From positions 1 through 38,040 of the forward strand of contig NZ_JBILQX010000016.1 of assembly GCF_044372965.1 (NCBI RefSeq): a DNA stretch of 38,040 nt. Reading direction: 5' to 3'. The notes beneath the pieces are model-generated. The model did not search any database. It was not told where the DNA came from and saw nothing but the letters and a program-made list of their open reading frames with translations. Origin of the DNA: Elstera sp044372965. GTDB lineage: Bacteria > Pseudomonadota > Alphaproteobacteria > Elsterales > Elsteraceae. The stretch's first letter is position 1; every line of letters begins with the position of its first letter. Below, in pieces: positions 1 to 7,420 of this stretch. Made by a program: the position numbers and the translations under genes.

Positions 1-1
1 T

Positions 2-1138
2 ATGCGCGAGATCGGCCCGACCTTCGCGTTGCTCGCGCCGCGCGTCTGGGAGAGCATCGCGGGCGACGTGCGCGCTAAGATTATGGATTCGAGCCGCCTG
101 AAGCGGGTGATGTACGAGTTCGGCATGAAGCTCGGGCAAAAGGCCTTGGCCGATGGGCGGCGGTCGGCCTTGGCGGATTTCATCCTGTTCCGGGCGTTGC
201 GCGACCGGCTAGGCTTCACCCGCCTGCGCTCGGCGGCAACCGGCGGCGCGGCCTTGGGGCCAGATACCTTCAAATTCTTCCAGGCGATGGGCGTACCGTT
301 GCGCCAGCTCTACGGCCAGACCGAGACGATGGGGGCCTATACTATCCACCGGGCGGGGGAAGTGGATTTCGATACGGTCGGGGTTGCCTTCGATAATACG
401 ATCGATATCCGCATTGATGCGCCGGACCAAAACGGCATCGGCGAAATCGTCACGCGCCATCCCAATATGTTCACCGGCTATTTCCGCAACGAAGCGGCGT
501 CGCAAGCCGATATTCGCGACGGTTGGATGCATACGGGCGATGCGGGCTACTTCGATAAGAAGGGCCATTTGACGGTGATCGACCGTATCAAGGATATCGC
601 CACCACCAGCAGCGGCGCGCGCTTCTCGACCGCCTATATCGAAAATAAGCTGAAGTTCAGCCCCTATGTGGCCGAAGCGGTTATCTTGGGCGATCACCGC
701 GATTATTTGGCGGCGATGATCTGCATTCGCTATCCGGTCGTCTCCAAATGGGCGGAAAAGAACCGGATTTCCTTCACGACCTATTCCGATCTATCGGCGA
801 AGGATGAAACCTACGCGCTGCTGCACCGGGAAGTGATGAAGATCAACGAAGGGCTGCCGGAGTTCCAGCGTATCCGCAAGTTCCTGCTGCTCTATAAGGA
901 ACTGGATGCCGACGATGGCGAGTTGACGCGCACCCGCAAAGTGCGGCGCGGCGTGGTCAACGAGAAATACGCCGACATTATTCAGGCCGTTTATGGGGAT
1001 GTGGATATCGTTCCCATCGACACGACCATCGTGTTCCAAGACGGCACCAAGCAACGGATTAAAACCAGCGTGCGCGTGATCGATCTGCGCGAAGCTTCTG
1101 GCAGAGCCAGCGGCGGTGCGCGACCACGGGCGGCATAG
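2..1138 (+). CDS. AMP-forming long-chain acyl-CoA synthetase-like ligase, C-terminal part (5' end outside window)
   Basis: This ANL-superfamily adenylating enzyme would activate a carboxylic acid to an acyl-AMP and then an acyl-CoA in the cytoplasm. The reading frame is open to the window edge, so about 378 C-terminal residues are seen and the true start is upstream. Visible family motifs are TGGAALGPDTF, the adenine-binding YGQTE, the HTGD block and the hinge DRIKD. The C-terminal subdomain, carrying the late catalytic lysine region, follows. Twelve bases separate its stop from a LivH-type permease, so it belongs to the same operon as the ABC importer. The ligase probably traps the imported acid as a CoA thioester. 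The substrate cannot be read from sequence; fatty, branched or aromatic acids are all possible. Confidence 0.9.
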   Translation: MREIGPTFALLAPRVWESIAGDVRAKIMDSSRLKRVMYEFGMKLGQKALADGRRSALADFILFRALRDRLGFTRLRSAATGGAALGPDTFKFFQAMGVPLRQLYGQTETMGAYTIHRAGEVDFDTVGVAFDNTIDIRIDAPDQNGIGEIVTRHPNMFTGYFRNEAASQADIRDGWMHTGDAGYFDKKGHLTVIDRIKDIATTSSGARFSTAYIENKLKFSPYVAEAVILGDHRDYLAAMICIRYPVVSKWAEKNRISFTTYSDLSAKDETYALLHREVMKINEGLPEFQRIRKFLLLYKELDADDGELTRTRKVRRGVVNEKYADIIQAVYGDVDIVPIDTTIVFQDGTKQRIKTSVRVIDLREASGRASGGARPRAA

Positions 1139-1150
1139 GGGGGCACGAAG

Positions 1151-2044
1151 ATGGATCTTACCCTGCTCGGGCAACTGCTGCTCAACGGCTTGATCGTCGG
1201 CACGCTCTACGGCGTCGTCGGCATGTGTTTCGTGCTGATCTATAAGGCCAGCCAAGTGGTCAACTTCGCCCAGGGCGAGTTTTTGCTGATCGGGGCCTGG
1301 GTGTGCTGGTTTTTCCTCACGAAATACCAGGTGCCCTTCTTCATCGGTTTCCTGCTCACCCTCGCCTTCATGGCCGCCTTCGGCGTGCTGTTGCAGGTGG
1401 TGGTGCTGCGGCCTTTGATTGGGGAGCCGATTATCTCGGTCATCATGGTCACGATTGGTCTGTCCATCGTGTTCCAGGCCGCGATGAAATGGGGCTTTGG
1501 CGTCTACGCCCAAGCCTTCCCGCAGATTTTCGAGAAGCAATCCTTCAGCCTCTTCGGCTTGCAGGTGAAAACCGCCTATGGGCTCTCGCTGGCCGTTTCG
1601 GTCGTCATCATGGCCGGGTTTGCCTATTTCTTTAAGTATACGCGCTATGGGCTTGCCATGCGGGCAACGGCCTATAACCAGCAGGCGGCGCAGAGCTTAG
1701 GGATTTCGATCAAACACGTGTTTGCGCTCGCCTGGGCAATTTCGGCGATGGTGTCCACGGTTGCGGGTGTTGTCGTTGCGCTCGTGAATGGTGTGTCGTC
1801 GGCGCTGTCGGCTTTCGGGATCAAGGTTTTCCCGGCGGTGATTCTCGGCGGGCTCGATTCGGTGATCGGCGCGGTCGTCGGCGGGTTGATCGTCGGTCTC
1901 TTAGAGAATTTCGCCCATTACATCGACAGTCAGTTCCTCAACTGGGGGAACATGTACGAGGTGGCGCCGTTCTACGTGCTGATCCTGATTTTGATGATCA
2001 AGCCGTATGGCCTGTTCGGCACCAAAGATATCGAGCGCGTTTAA
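1151..2044 (+). CDS. livH: Branched-chain amino acid type ABC transporter permease (LivH family)
   Basis: A 297-residue inner-membrane permease, about the usual LivH length. It is almost entirely hydrophobic, with roughly eight membrane segments. It has the conserved N-terminal stretch LIVGTLYGVVGMCFVLIYK, the NFAQGEF signature and the ILGGLDSVIGAVVGG loop that contacts the ATPase. The ATG follows a G-rich ribosome site. The gene lies between the acyl-CoA ligase and livM, and the arrangement is operonic. It pairs with LivM to form the channel. The family also moves urea, amides and aromatic acids, so 'branched-chain amino acid' names the family and not the proven substrate. Confidence 0.95.
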   Translation: MDLTLLGQLLLNGLIVGTLYGVVGMCFVLIYKASQVVNFAQGEFLLIGAWVCWFFLTKYQVPFFIGFLLTLAFMAAFGVLLQVVVLRPLIGEPIISVIMVTIGLSIVFQAAMKWGFGVYAQAFPQIFEKQSFSLFGLQVKTAYGLSLAVSVVIMAGFAYFFKYTRYGLAMRATAYNQQAAQSLGISIKHVFALAWAISAMVSTVAGVVVALVNGVSSALSAFGIKVFPAVILGGLDSVIGAVVGGLIVGLLENFAHYIDSQFLNWGNMYEVAPFYVLILILMIKPYGLFGTKDIERV

Positions 2045-2062
2045 CCTTTCAGGGGAATGATC

Positions 2063-3133
2063 ATGGCTGGTGTAAGCATGCGCCCTTGCGGGGACTTCCG
2101 AACCACCTACGGGGCGGATACGCATATTTTCGATACACGGAACTCGTTTTTGTTTGCGGTGCTGGGGGTGGCGCTGCTCATCGTCTCGCCCTTCATTCTC
2201 AGCAATTACCTGCTCTCGCTGTTCATCCAGATCGGCTATTACGCGATTGCCGCGCTGGGGCTGAACATCGTCGTTGGGTTTACTGGGCAGATTTCGATTG
2301 GGCACGCGGCGTTCTTCGGCTTTGGGGCCTTCGCCTCGGCCTGGATCAGCAATCACGGCATTCCGGTGTTCTTCGCCATTCCGCTGGCGGGGGTGATGAC
2401 CACGGCGGTGGGGCTGTTGTTCGGCCTGCCCGCAGGGCGGTTGAAGGGGCTGTATCTTGCTATCGCGACGCTGGCGGCGCAGATCATCTTGCAAGATTTC
2501 TTTGCGCGGGCCGAATGGTTTACCGGCGGGGTTGCCGGGGCGCATGCGGAGCCTTTTTCGCTGTTCGGCTATCAGTTCACCAATGATAAGAGTTACTTCT
2601 ACGTCGTGCTCTTTTATCTGGTGATATCCTTCGTTGCGGTTGCTAACTTGATGCGAACCCGCGACGGGCGGGCCTTAATCGCCGTGCGCGACCATTATTT
2701 GTCGGCGGAAATGATGGGGATCAACCTGATGAAATATCGGGTGCTCTCCTTTGGTCTCTCGGCCTTTTTCGCGGGTATCGGCGGGGCGCTGTCCGCCCAT
2801 TACGCCCAGTTCGTTTCGGTCGAAGGCTTTACCATTCTGCTGTCTATCCAGTTCCTCGGTATGATCATCATCGGCGGTTTGGGCTCGGTGATGGGCACGC
2901 TGATGGGAACGGCCTTCATGGTGCTGCTGCCCGAAGCGATGGACGCGGCGACGCGGTTGCTGTCGGGGACCTTCATCGATACCGCCTTGGGCCTGCGGGC
3001 GAATGTCTCCTATTTGCGCGAAATCGCCATCGGGTCCACGATTATCCTGTTCCTGATCTTCGAACCCGATGGGCTCGCTCATCGGTGGAAGCAGATTAAG
3101 GCTTACTGGAAGCTCTACCCCTTCTCTTACTAA
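2063..3133 (+). CDS. livM: Branched-chain amino acid type ABC transporter permease (LivM family)
   Basis: This is the second channel subunit, about 356 residues. It carries the LivM hallmark GLNIVVGFTGQISIGHAAFF, multiple membrane helices and the IIGGLGSVMGTLMG coupling loop. Two in-frame ATGs occur at 2057 and 2063. The ribosome site AGGGG at 2051-2055 sits only one base from the first but seven bases from the second, so 2063 is preferred. The gene begins 18 bases after livH. The N-terminus (MAGVSMRPCGDFRTTYGADT) is a short hydrophilic leader before the first membrane segment, as in relatives of this operon type. Function follows from family and context; the substrate is unknown. Confidence 0.94.
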   Translation: MAGVSMRPCGDFRTTYGADTHIFDTRNSFLFAVLGVALLIVSPFILSNYLLSLFIQIGYYAIAALGLNIVVGFTGQISIGHAAFFGFGAFASAWISNHGIPVFFAIPLAGVMTTAVGLLFGLPAGRLKGLYLAIATLAAQIILQDFFARAEWFTGGVAGAHAEPFSLFGYQFTNDKSYFYVVLFYLVISFVAVANLMRTRDGRALIAVRDHYLSAEMMGINLMKYRVLSFGLSAFFAGIGGALSAHYAQFVSVEGFTILLSIQFLGMIIIGGLGSVMGTLMGTAFMVLLPEAMDAATRLLSGTFIDTALGLRANVSYLREIAIGSTIILFLIFEPDGLAHRWKQIKAYWKLYPFSY

Positions 3134-3195
3134 AAAAAGGCGCAAAGCCAATAAGAGACTGGGCCTCAACGCACACAATCCACTGGGAGGAAACT

Positions 3196-4473
3196 ATGCG
3201 CGTTCAACAATTACTCACCGCGACTGGGCTTGTTCTGGCGCTCGCCGTTCCGGGCGTCGCCGCCGCTCAAATCAAGATTGGTCATTTGGCCGATTACACC
3301 GGCGGCACGTCGGACATCGGCAAGCCGTTCGGGGAAGGCGTGGCGGAAGCCTTCGCCCATATCAATGCCAATGGCGGCGTGAATGGTAAAAAGGTCGATA
3401 TCGACACGGTCGATTACGGCTACCAAGTGCCGCGCGCGCTGGCGACCTATAAAAAATGGACCGGCGAAAGCCCGAAAATCTCCGCCATCATGGGCTGGGG
3501 CACGGCCGATACTGAAGCTTTGGTGAATTTCGTCACGCAGGATGAAATCCCCTACCTCTCCGGCTCCTACGCGGGCCAGTTGACTGACCCGATGAAAAAA
3601 GGCCCGCGCACGGAAAAGGCGACGCCCTATAACTTCTTCTACGGGCCGAGTTATTCCGATGCGGCGCGCGCAATGGTGCAGTGGGCCGCCACCGACTGGA
3701 AAGCCAAGGGCAAGGCCGGTGCGCCGAAATATGTGCACATGGGCGCGAATCACCCCTACCCGAACGCCCCTAAGGCCGCCGGGGAAGAAGCCGCTAAGGC
3801 GGCGGGGTTCGACGTGCTTCCGGCCATCCAGTTCCCCCTCGCGCCGGGTGATTTCACCGCGCAGTGCCTGACGCTGAAGCAATCGGGCGCGAACTACGCC
3901 TATTTGGGCAATACGGCGGCGTCCAATGTCGCCGTCATGAAGGCCTGCCAAACGGCGGGGCTCGATATTCAATTCCTTGGCAATGTTTGGGGCGTTGACG
4001 AAAACGCGCTGAAGGCCGCCGGGATTGCTGGGAATAATGTCGTCTATCCCATGCGCACCGATGTTCTGTGGGGCGCGGATGTGCCCGGCATGAAGCTGGT
4101 GCGGGATATCGCCAAGCGCTCCGATGCGGCGGGCGGCTATCGGTCGCTGCACTATGTGGCCGGTATCTGCGCCTCCTACTACATGAAGGAAGCGCTGGAA
4201 TGGGCCGATAAGAACGGCGGCGTTTCCGGCCCGAACGTGAAAAAAGCCTTCTATCAGAAGAAGGATTGGGTTCCGGCGGGCCTTGAAGGCGTCTGCCGTC
4301 CCGTCACCTGGACCGAAGACGATCACCGCCCGACGCTGGACGTGGCCCTGTTCAAGACCACCGTGTCCGGGAATACTGATGCCGCCCTGCCGGACCTGAT
4401 CGGCAAGGTGATCAAGCTTGAAAAAGCGGCGGACGTGAAGCTGGAACGCAAGCTCGACCTGCTCGGCTGGTAA
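3196..4473 (+). CDS. ABC transporter periplasmic substrate-binding protein (LivJ/Peripl_BP_6 type)
   Basis: A 425-residue periplasmic binding protein for the Liv-type importer. Residues 1-24 form a Sec signal peptide (hydrophobic core LLTATGLVLALAVPGV, likely cleavage after AAA). The mature protein opens with IKIGHLADYTGGTSDIGKPF, the typical start of type I periplasmic binding folds in this family. Length and the C-terminal cap (LERKLDLLGW) are intact. The start has a strong ribosome site, GGGAGGAA, six bases upstream. The gene sits between livM and livF, followed by a stable stem-loop at 4483-4513. It would capture the solute and deliver it to LivH/LivM. Its binding-pocket residues do not tell me the ligand. 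Confidence 0.94.
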   Translation: MRVQQLLTATGLVLALAVPGVAAAQIKIGHLADYTGGTSDIGKPFGEGVAEAFAHINANGGVNGKKVDIDTVDYGYQVPRALATYKKWTGESPKISAIMGWGTADTEALVNFVTQDEIPYLSGSYAGQLTDPMKKGPRTEKATPYNFFYGPSYSDAARAMVQWAATDWKAKGKAGAPKYVHMGANHPYPNAPKAAGEEAAKAAGFDVLPAIQFPLAPGDFTAQCLTLKQSGANYAYLGNTAASNVAVMKACQTAGLDIQFLGNVWGVDENALKAAGIAGNNVVYPMRTDVLWGADVPGMKLVRDIAKRSDAAGGYRSLHYVAGICASYYMKEALEWADKNGGVSGPNVKKAFYQKKDWVPAGLEGVCRPVTWTEDDHRPTLDVALFKTTVSGNTDAALPDLIGKVIKLEKAADVKLERKLDLLGW

Positions 4474-4482
4474 ATTCTGCCA

Positions 4483-4513
4483 CCCCCGGTCTCTCGTACA
4501 GAGGGGCCGGGGG
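4483..4513 (+). other. Intercistronic stem-loop after the binding-protein gene
   Basis: A GC-rich inverted repeat has arms CCCCCGG (4483-4489) and CCGGGGG (4507-4513), with an inner CTCT/AGAG pairing. It lacks a T-run, so it does not look like a full terminator. In ABC operons such structures after the binding-protein gene often stabilise the upstream message or partly terminate transcription, raising binding protein over ATPase. That role is inferred here. Confidence 0.55.
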
Positions 4514-4534
4514 CTGCTGGGAAAGGGGAGAGAT

Positions 4535-5374
4535 GTGACCCAAGTTGCCCAAAAGTTGGATGCTCCGAAGCCGGACGCGGCCCCGCCGCTGCTGTCGGTC
4601 AACAATATCGAAGTCGTTTATAGCGACGTGATTCTGGTGCTGCGCGGCCTAAGCCTTGCCGTGCCAGAGGGGGAAATCGTCGCCCTGCTCGGCGCCAATG
4701 GCGCCGGTAAATCGACGACGCTGAAGGCGATTTCCGGCCTACTGAAGGCCGAAGACGGGGCGATCACGCGCGGTTCGGTGCAGTTTCGCGGCGAGACGGT
4801 GAGCGGGCTCGATCCTGGCCAAATCGTCCGGCGCGGCATTTTTCAGGTGATGGAAGGCCGCCGCATCGTTGCCGATATGACCTGCCGCGAGAATCTGCTG
4901 CTGGGGGCCTTCACCCGCCGCGACCGCGAAATCAATAGCGATATCGACCGGGTTTATGAGTTTTTCCCGCGCCTCAAGGAGCGCACGGGCCTTGCAGGCT
5001 ATCTCTCGGGGGGCGAGCAACAGATGCTCGCCATTGGCCGGGCCTTGATGGCGCGTCCAAAACTCATTCTGATGGATGAGCCCTCCATGGGCCTGTCGCC
5101 GCTGCTGGTGAAGGAAGTTTTCTCGATCATCCGCCAGATCAACCGCGACTTGGGCGTGACCATTCTGCTGGTGGAGCAAAACGCCCGCATGGCGCTGTCC
5201 TGCGCAAGCTACGGTTACATCATGGAGCAGGGCAAAATCGTGCTCGATGGTACTGCCGAAGAACTCGCCAATAATGAGGATGTAAAGGAATTCTACCTCG
5301 GCGGCGGGGGCGGGGAAGAGCGGCGCTCGTTCAAGAACCTGAAATCCTTCAAACGCCGTAAACGCTGGATTTAA
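4535..5374 (+). CDS. livF: Branched-chain amino acid type ABC transporter ATP-binding protein (LivF family)
   Basis: This is a 279-residue cytoplasmic ATPase that drives the LivH/LivM channel. It shows Walker A GANGAGKST (around residue 55), the ABC signature YLSGGEQQMLAIGRAL, Walker B LILMDEPSMGLSP and the H-loop region VEQNAR (the family often has N rather than H nearby). A basic tail ending in KSFKRRKRWI extends beyond the usual LivF end and is typical of this operon type. Translation begins at GTG 4535 behind GGGGAGA; the overlapping ATG at 4533 is followed directly by a stop. Only one of the usual two ATPases is in view, so the LivG partner is expected upstream of the window. Confidence 0.94.
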   Translation: MTQVAQKLDAPKPDAAPPLLSVNNIEVVYSDVILVLRGLSLAVPEGEIVALLGANGAGKSTTLKAISGLLKAEDGAITRGSVQFRGETVSGLDPGQIVRRGIFQVMEGRRIVADMTCRENLLLGAFTRRDREINSDIDRVYEFFPRLKERTGLAGYLSGGEQQMLAIGRALMARPKLILMDEPSMGLSPLLVKEVFSIIRQINRDLGVTILLVEQNARMALSCASYGYIMEQGKIVLDGTAEELANNEDVKEFYLGGGGGEERRSFKNLKSFKRRKRWI

Positions 5375-5378
5375 GATT

Positions 5379-6596
5379 GTGAGCCATTTCGACGCCCTCG
5401 AAACTGAAACGCCCGAGGCCCGCGCAACCCGCCTCTATGGGCAACTGCCCGGGCTGATCGCGCTGGCGCAAGCCAAAGCCCCCGGTTTGGCGCTGGCGGG
5501 CGTCGATCCGGCCACGATTACCGACGGCGCGGCGCTGGCGACCCTGCCGCTCATCCGCAAGTCCGACCTGATTGCGGCCCAGGCGGCGAACCTGCCCTTC
5601 GCGGGGCTGGTCACGCGTCCGCCAGGCCAGTTGAAGCGGGTTTTTGCCTCCCCCGGCCCGATCTACGACCCCGAAGGCGAGCGGGCCGATTGGTGGCGCT
5701 TTGCCCGCGCGCTCTATGCCGCCGGGTTCCGGGCGGGCGAGATTGTGCATAATTGCTTCGCCTACCACTTCACCCCGGCGGGCTCGATGATCGAAACCGG
5801 CGCGCATGCTTTGGGCTGCGCCGTGTTTCCCGGCGGCGTTGGCAATACCGAACAGCAGGTAAGGGCGATTGCCGATTTGCAGCCTGCGGGCTATGGCGGC
5901 ACCCCGTCCTTCCTGAAGATCATTTTGGAAAAAGCCGCCGAGCTTGGCACGCCGTTGCCCTCCCTTAAAAGGGCGCTGGTGTCGGGCGAAGCGCTGCCGC
6001 CGAGTTTGCGCGCTTGGTTCGCCGAGCGCGGGGTTTCAGTGCTGCAATGCTATGCGACCGCCGATCTGGGGCTGATCGCCTATGAAAGCGCCGCCGATGC
6101 GGGGATGATCCTCGACGAGCAGGTGATTGTTGAAATTGTTCGCCCCGGTACGGGTGATCCCGTTGCGCTGGGCGAGGTGGGGGAAGTGGTCGTGACCTCC
6201 TTCAACCCCGATTACCCGCTGATCCGCTTTGCGACCGGCGATCTGTCGGCCTTCTTGCCGGGGCAAAGCGCTTGCGGGCGCACGGGCCTGCGCTTGAAAG
6301 GCTGGCTGGGCCGGGCCGATCAAACCGCCAAGATCAAGGGCATGTTCGTGCATCCCGCCCAAGTGGCGGAGGTGCTGAAACGCCATGGCCTCACCAAAGG
6401 CCGCTTGGTGATCGAAAAAGACGGCGATTTCGATCTCGCCATTCTCTCCGTCGAAAGCGCCGATGCGGCGGTTTCAGGTGCGGTAACGGAGAGTTTTCAG
6501 GCCCTGTGCAAGCTGCGTGCGACGGTGCTCATCGTCGCGCCGGGAAGCCTTCCGAACGACGGCAAGGTGATCGACGATAAAAGGCCGATTGGCTAA
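5379..6596 (+). CDS. Phenylacetate-CoA ligase family AMP-binding protein (PaaK-like)
   Basis: A 405-residue adenylate-forming enzyme of the PaaK type, starting at GTG 5379 four bases after livF. Features are the YGGTPSFLKIILE segment, the YATADLGLIAYES adenine-binding region, the RFATGDLSAFLPG block and the C-terminal KGMFVHPAQVAEVL hinge. It ends in the DGKVIDDKR stretch usual for these proteins. PaaK relatives form CoA thioesters of aryl acids in the cytoplasm. As a second ligase in the same operon as the importer it suggests uptake and activation of aromatic or related acids. That substrate assignment is inference. No terminator is visible downstream. Confidence 0.88.
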   Translation: MSHFDALETETPEARATRLYGQLPGLIALAQAKAPGLALAGVDPATITDGAALATLPLIRKSDLIAAQAANLPFAGLVTRPPGQLKRVFASPGPIYDPEGERADWWRFARALYAAGFRAGEIVHNCFAYHFTPAGSMIETGAHALGCAVFPGGVGNTEQQVRAIADLQPAGYGGTPSFLKIILEKAAELGTPLPSLKRALVSGEALPPSLRAWFAERGVSVLQCYATADLGLIAYESAADAGMILDEQVIVEIVRPGTGDPVALGEVGEVVVTSFNPDYPLIRFATGDLSAFLPGQSACGRTGLRLKGWLGRADQTAKIKGMFVHPAQVAEVLKRHGLTKGRLVIEKDGDFDLAILSVESADAAVSGAVTESFQALCKLRATVLIVAPGSLPNDGKVIDDKRPIG

Positions 6597-6692
6597 GGAT
6601 GTTGCGGCGAATCGCTTCTTGATCGAGAGTGCGATACCGTCTTGGACTGGCCTACCGGTTTGGTCAAGGATCTGCAAAGGCGAGGTTAGCCA

Positions 6693-6913
6693 ATGCCGAC
6701 GATTTTTCGGGACGGGAGTTATCGATTTTTCTTTTACAGCGATGAGGGTAACCCACGCGAGCCGCCCCATGTCCACGTTCGGCAGGGAGGGGATGAGGCG
6801 AAATTCTAGCTTATAATGAAGGCTTCGACGCTAGAACGCTGAACAGGCTTCAGATACTCGTTGAGGATCATAGAACCAAATTCGAGGGGGCGTGGCATGA
6901 GCATTTCGCCTAA
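6693..6913 (+). pseudogene. Broken DUF4160 gene (deletion/frameshift)
   Basis: The first 38 codons from ATG 6693 read as a DUF4160 protein: MPTIFRDGSYRFFFYSDEG, then PPHVHVRQGGDEAKF, then a TAG at 6807. The rest of the family's sequence resumes in another frame: LAYNEGFDARTLNRLQ leading to EDHRTKFEGAWHEHF and a TAA at 6911-6913. Comparison with the usual family pattern (AKFW followed by a few residues and then the GF-AR helix) suggests a small deletion of about five codons that also shifted the frame. DUF4160 genes usually precede DUF2442 genes, as here, where the remnant overlaps the next start. The pair is often discussed as toxin-antitoxin-like, but that is not proven. A read error cannot be excluded. 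Confidence 0.8.
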
Positions 6914-7145
6914 GGCACTTCGTTTTGACGCCGACACAATGTGGGTGGAACTCACGGACGGTCGGACGGTCGGTGTGCCCCTAGCGTGGTTTCCGCGCTT
7001 GCTTCATGGTTCGCCCGAGCAGCGCGAAAATTACGAGTTAAGCCGCTTGGGAATGCATTGGGAAGCTTTGGACGAGGATATTTCTGTTGAAGGTATCCTT
7101 GCTGGTCGGGGCGATCAAACACGCCTCCGAAACACGGCTGCATAG
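6897..7145 (+). CDS. DUF2442 domain-containing protein
   Basis: A small cytoplasmic protein of about 82 residues. The pattern is FDADTMWVELTDGRTVGVPL, followed by WFPRLLHGSPEQRENYEL and WEALDEDISVEGILAG, which is the DUF2442 fold almost end to end. The ATG at 6897 is chosen over an upstream in-frame one at 6861 because the family begins there and a GAGGGGG site lies just upstream. It overlaps the decayed DUF4160 gene. Its biochemical role is unknown; its frequent pairing with DUF4160 suggests a two-component unit of which only this half is intact. The terminal residues (GDQTRLRNTAA) look unconserved. Confidence 0.85.
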   Translation: MSISPKALRFDADTMWVELTDGRTVGVPLAWFPRLLHGSPEQRENYELSRLGMHWEALDEDISVEGILAGRGDQTRLRNTAA

Positions 7146-7291
7146 GGCTAGCGCCACGCCACGGCGGCGCGCACCGCCGTCACCAAAATCAGAGCCAATA
7201 AAAAGCAGGAAAGCATCGTCGTTTTCCTGGCGGCGGCCCCTGCGAACGCCAGGTTGCTGAGAAGGTTTCGGGCAGAGTGGATATTTTGTTT

Positions 7292-7310
7292 TTTGAAAAA
7301 TATTTTCAAA
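7292..7310. promoter_or_regulatory. Perfect palindrome upstream of isocitrate lyase, candidate operator
   Basis: TTTGAAAA (7292-7299) and TTTTCAAA (7303-7310) form an 8-bp perfect inverted repeat around ATA, about 110 bases before the aceA start in an AT-rich stretch. The symmetry suits a dimeric regulator. Acetate/glyoxylate genes in alphaproteobacteria are often controlled by RamB/ScpR-like regulators that bind short TTTGCAAA-like sites; this sequence is similar but not the same. The assignment is inference. Confidence 0.45.
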
Positions 7311-7420
7311 CAGACAATTCATTTTTGTAACATAACGTACAAATACACAGTTTTCTCTCGCAGTGCATCATTTCGCCCTGTAAGGTCATGTCTATCGGAA
7401 GACCCCCACTGCGGAGAAGA

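Noticed and set aside
3211..4605. 464-codon minus-strand frame opposite the binding-protein gene
   Set aside because: Antisense shadow; the plus-strand protein has a signal peptide and full family length.
6589..6816. 75-codon plus-strand frame after the PaaK-like ligase
   Set aside because: It overlaps the DUF4160 remnant in a different frame, resembles no family, and the remnant's residues explain the DNA better.
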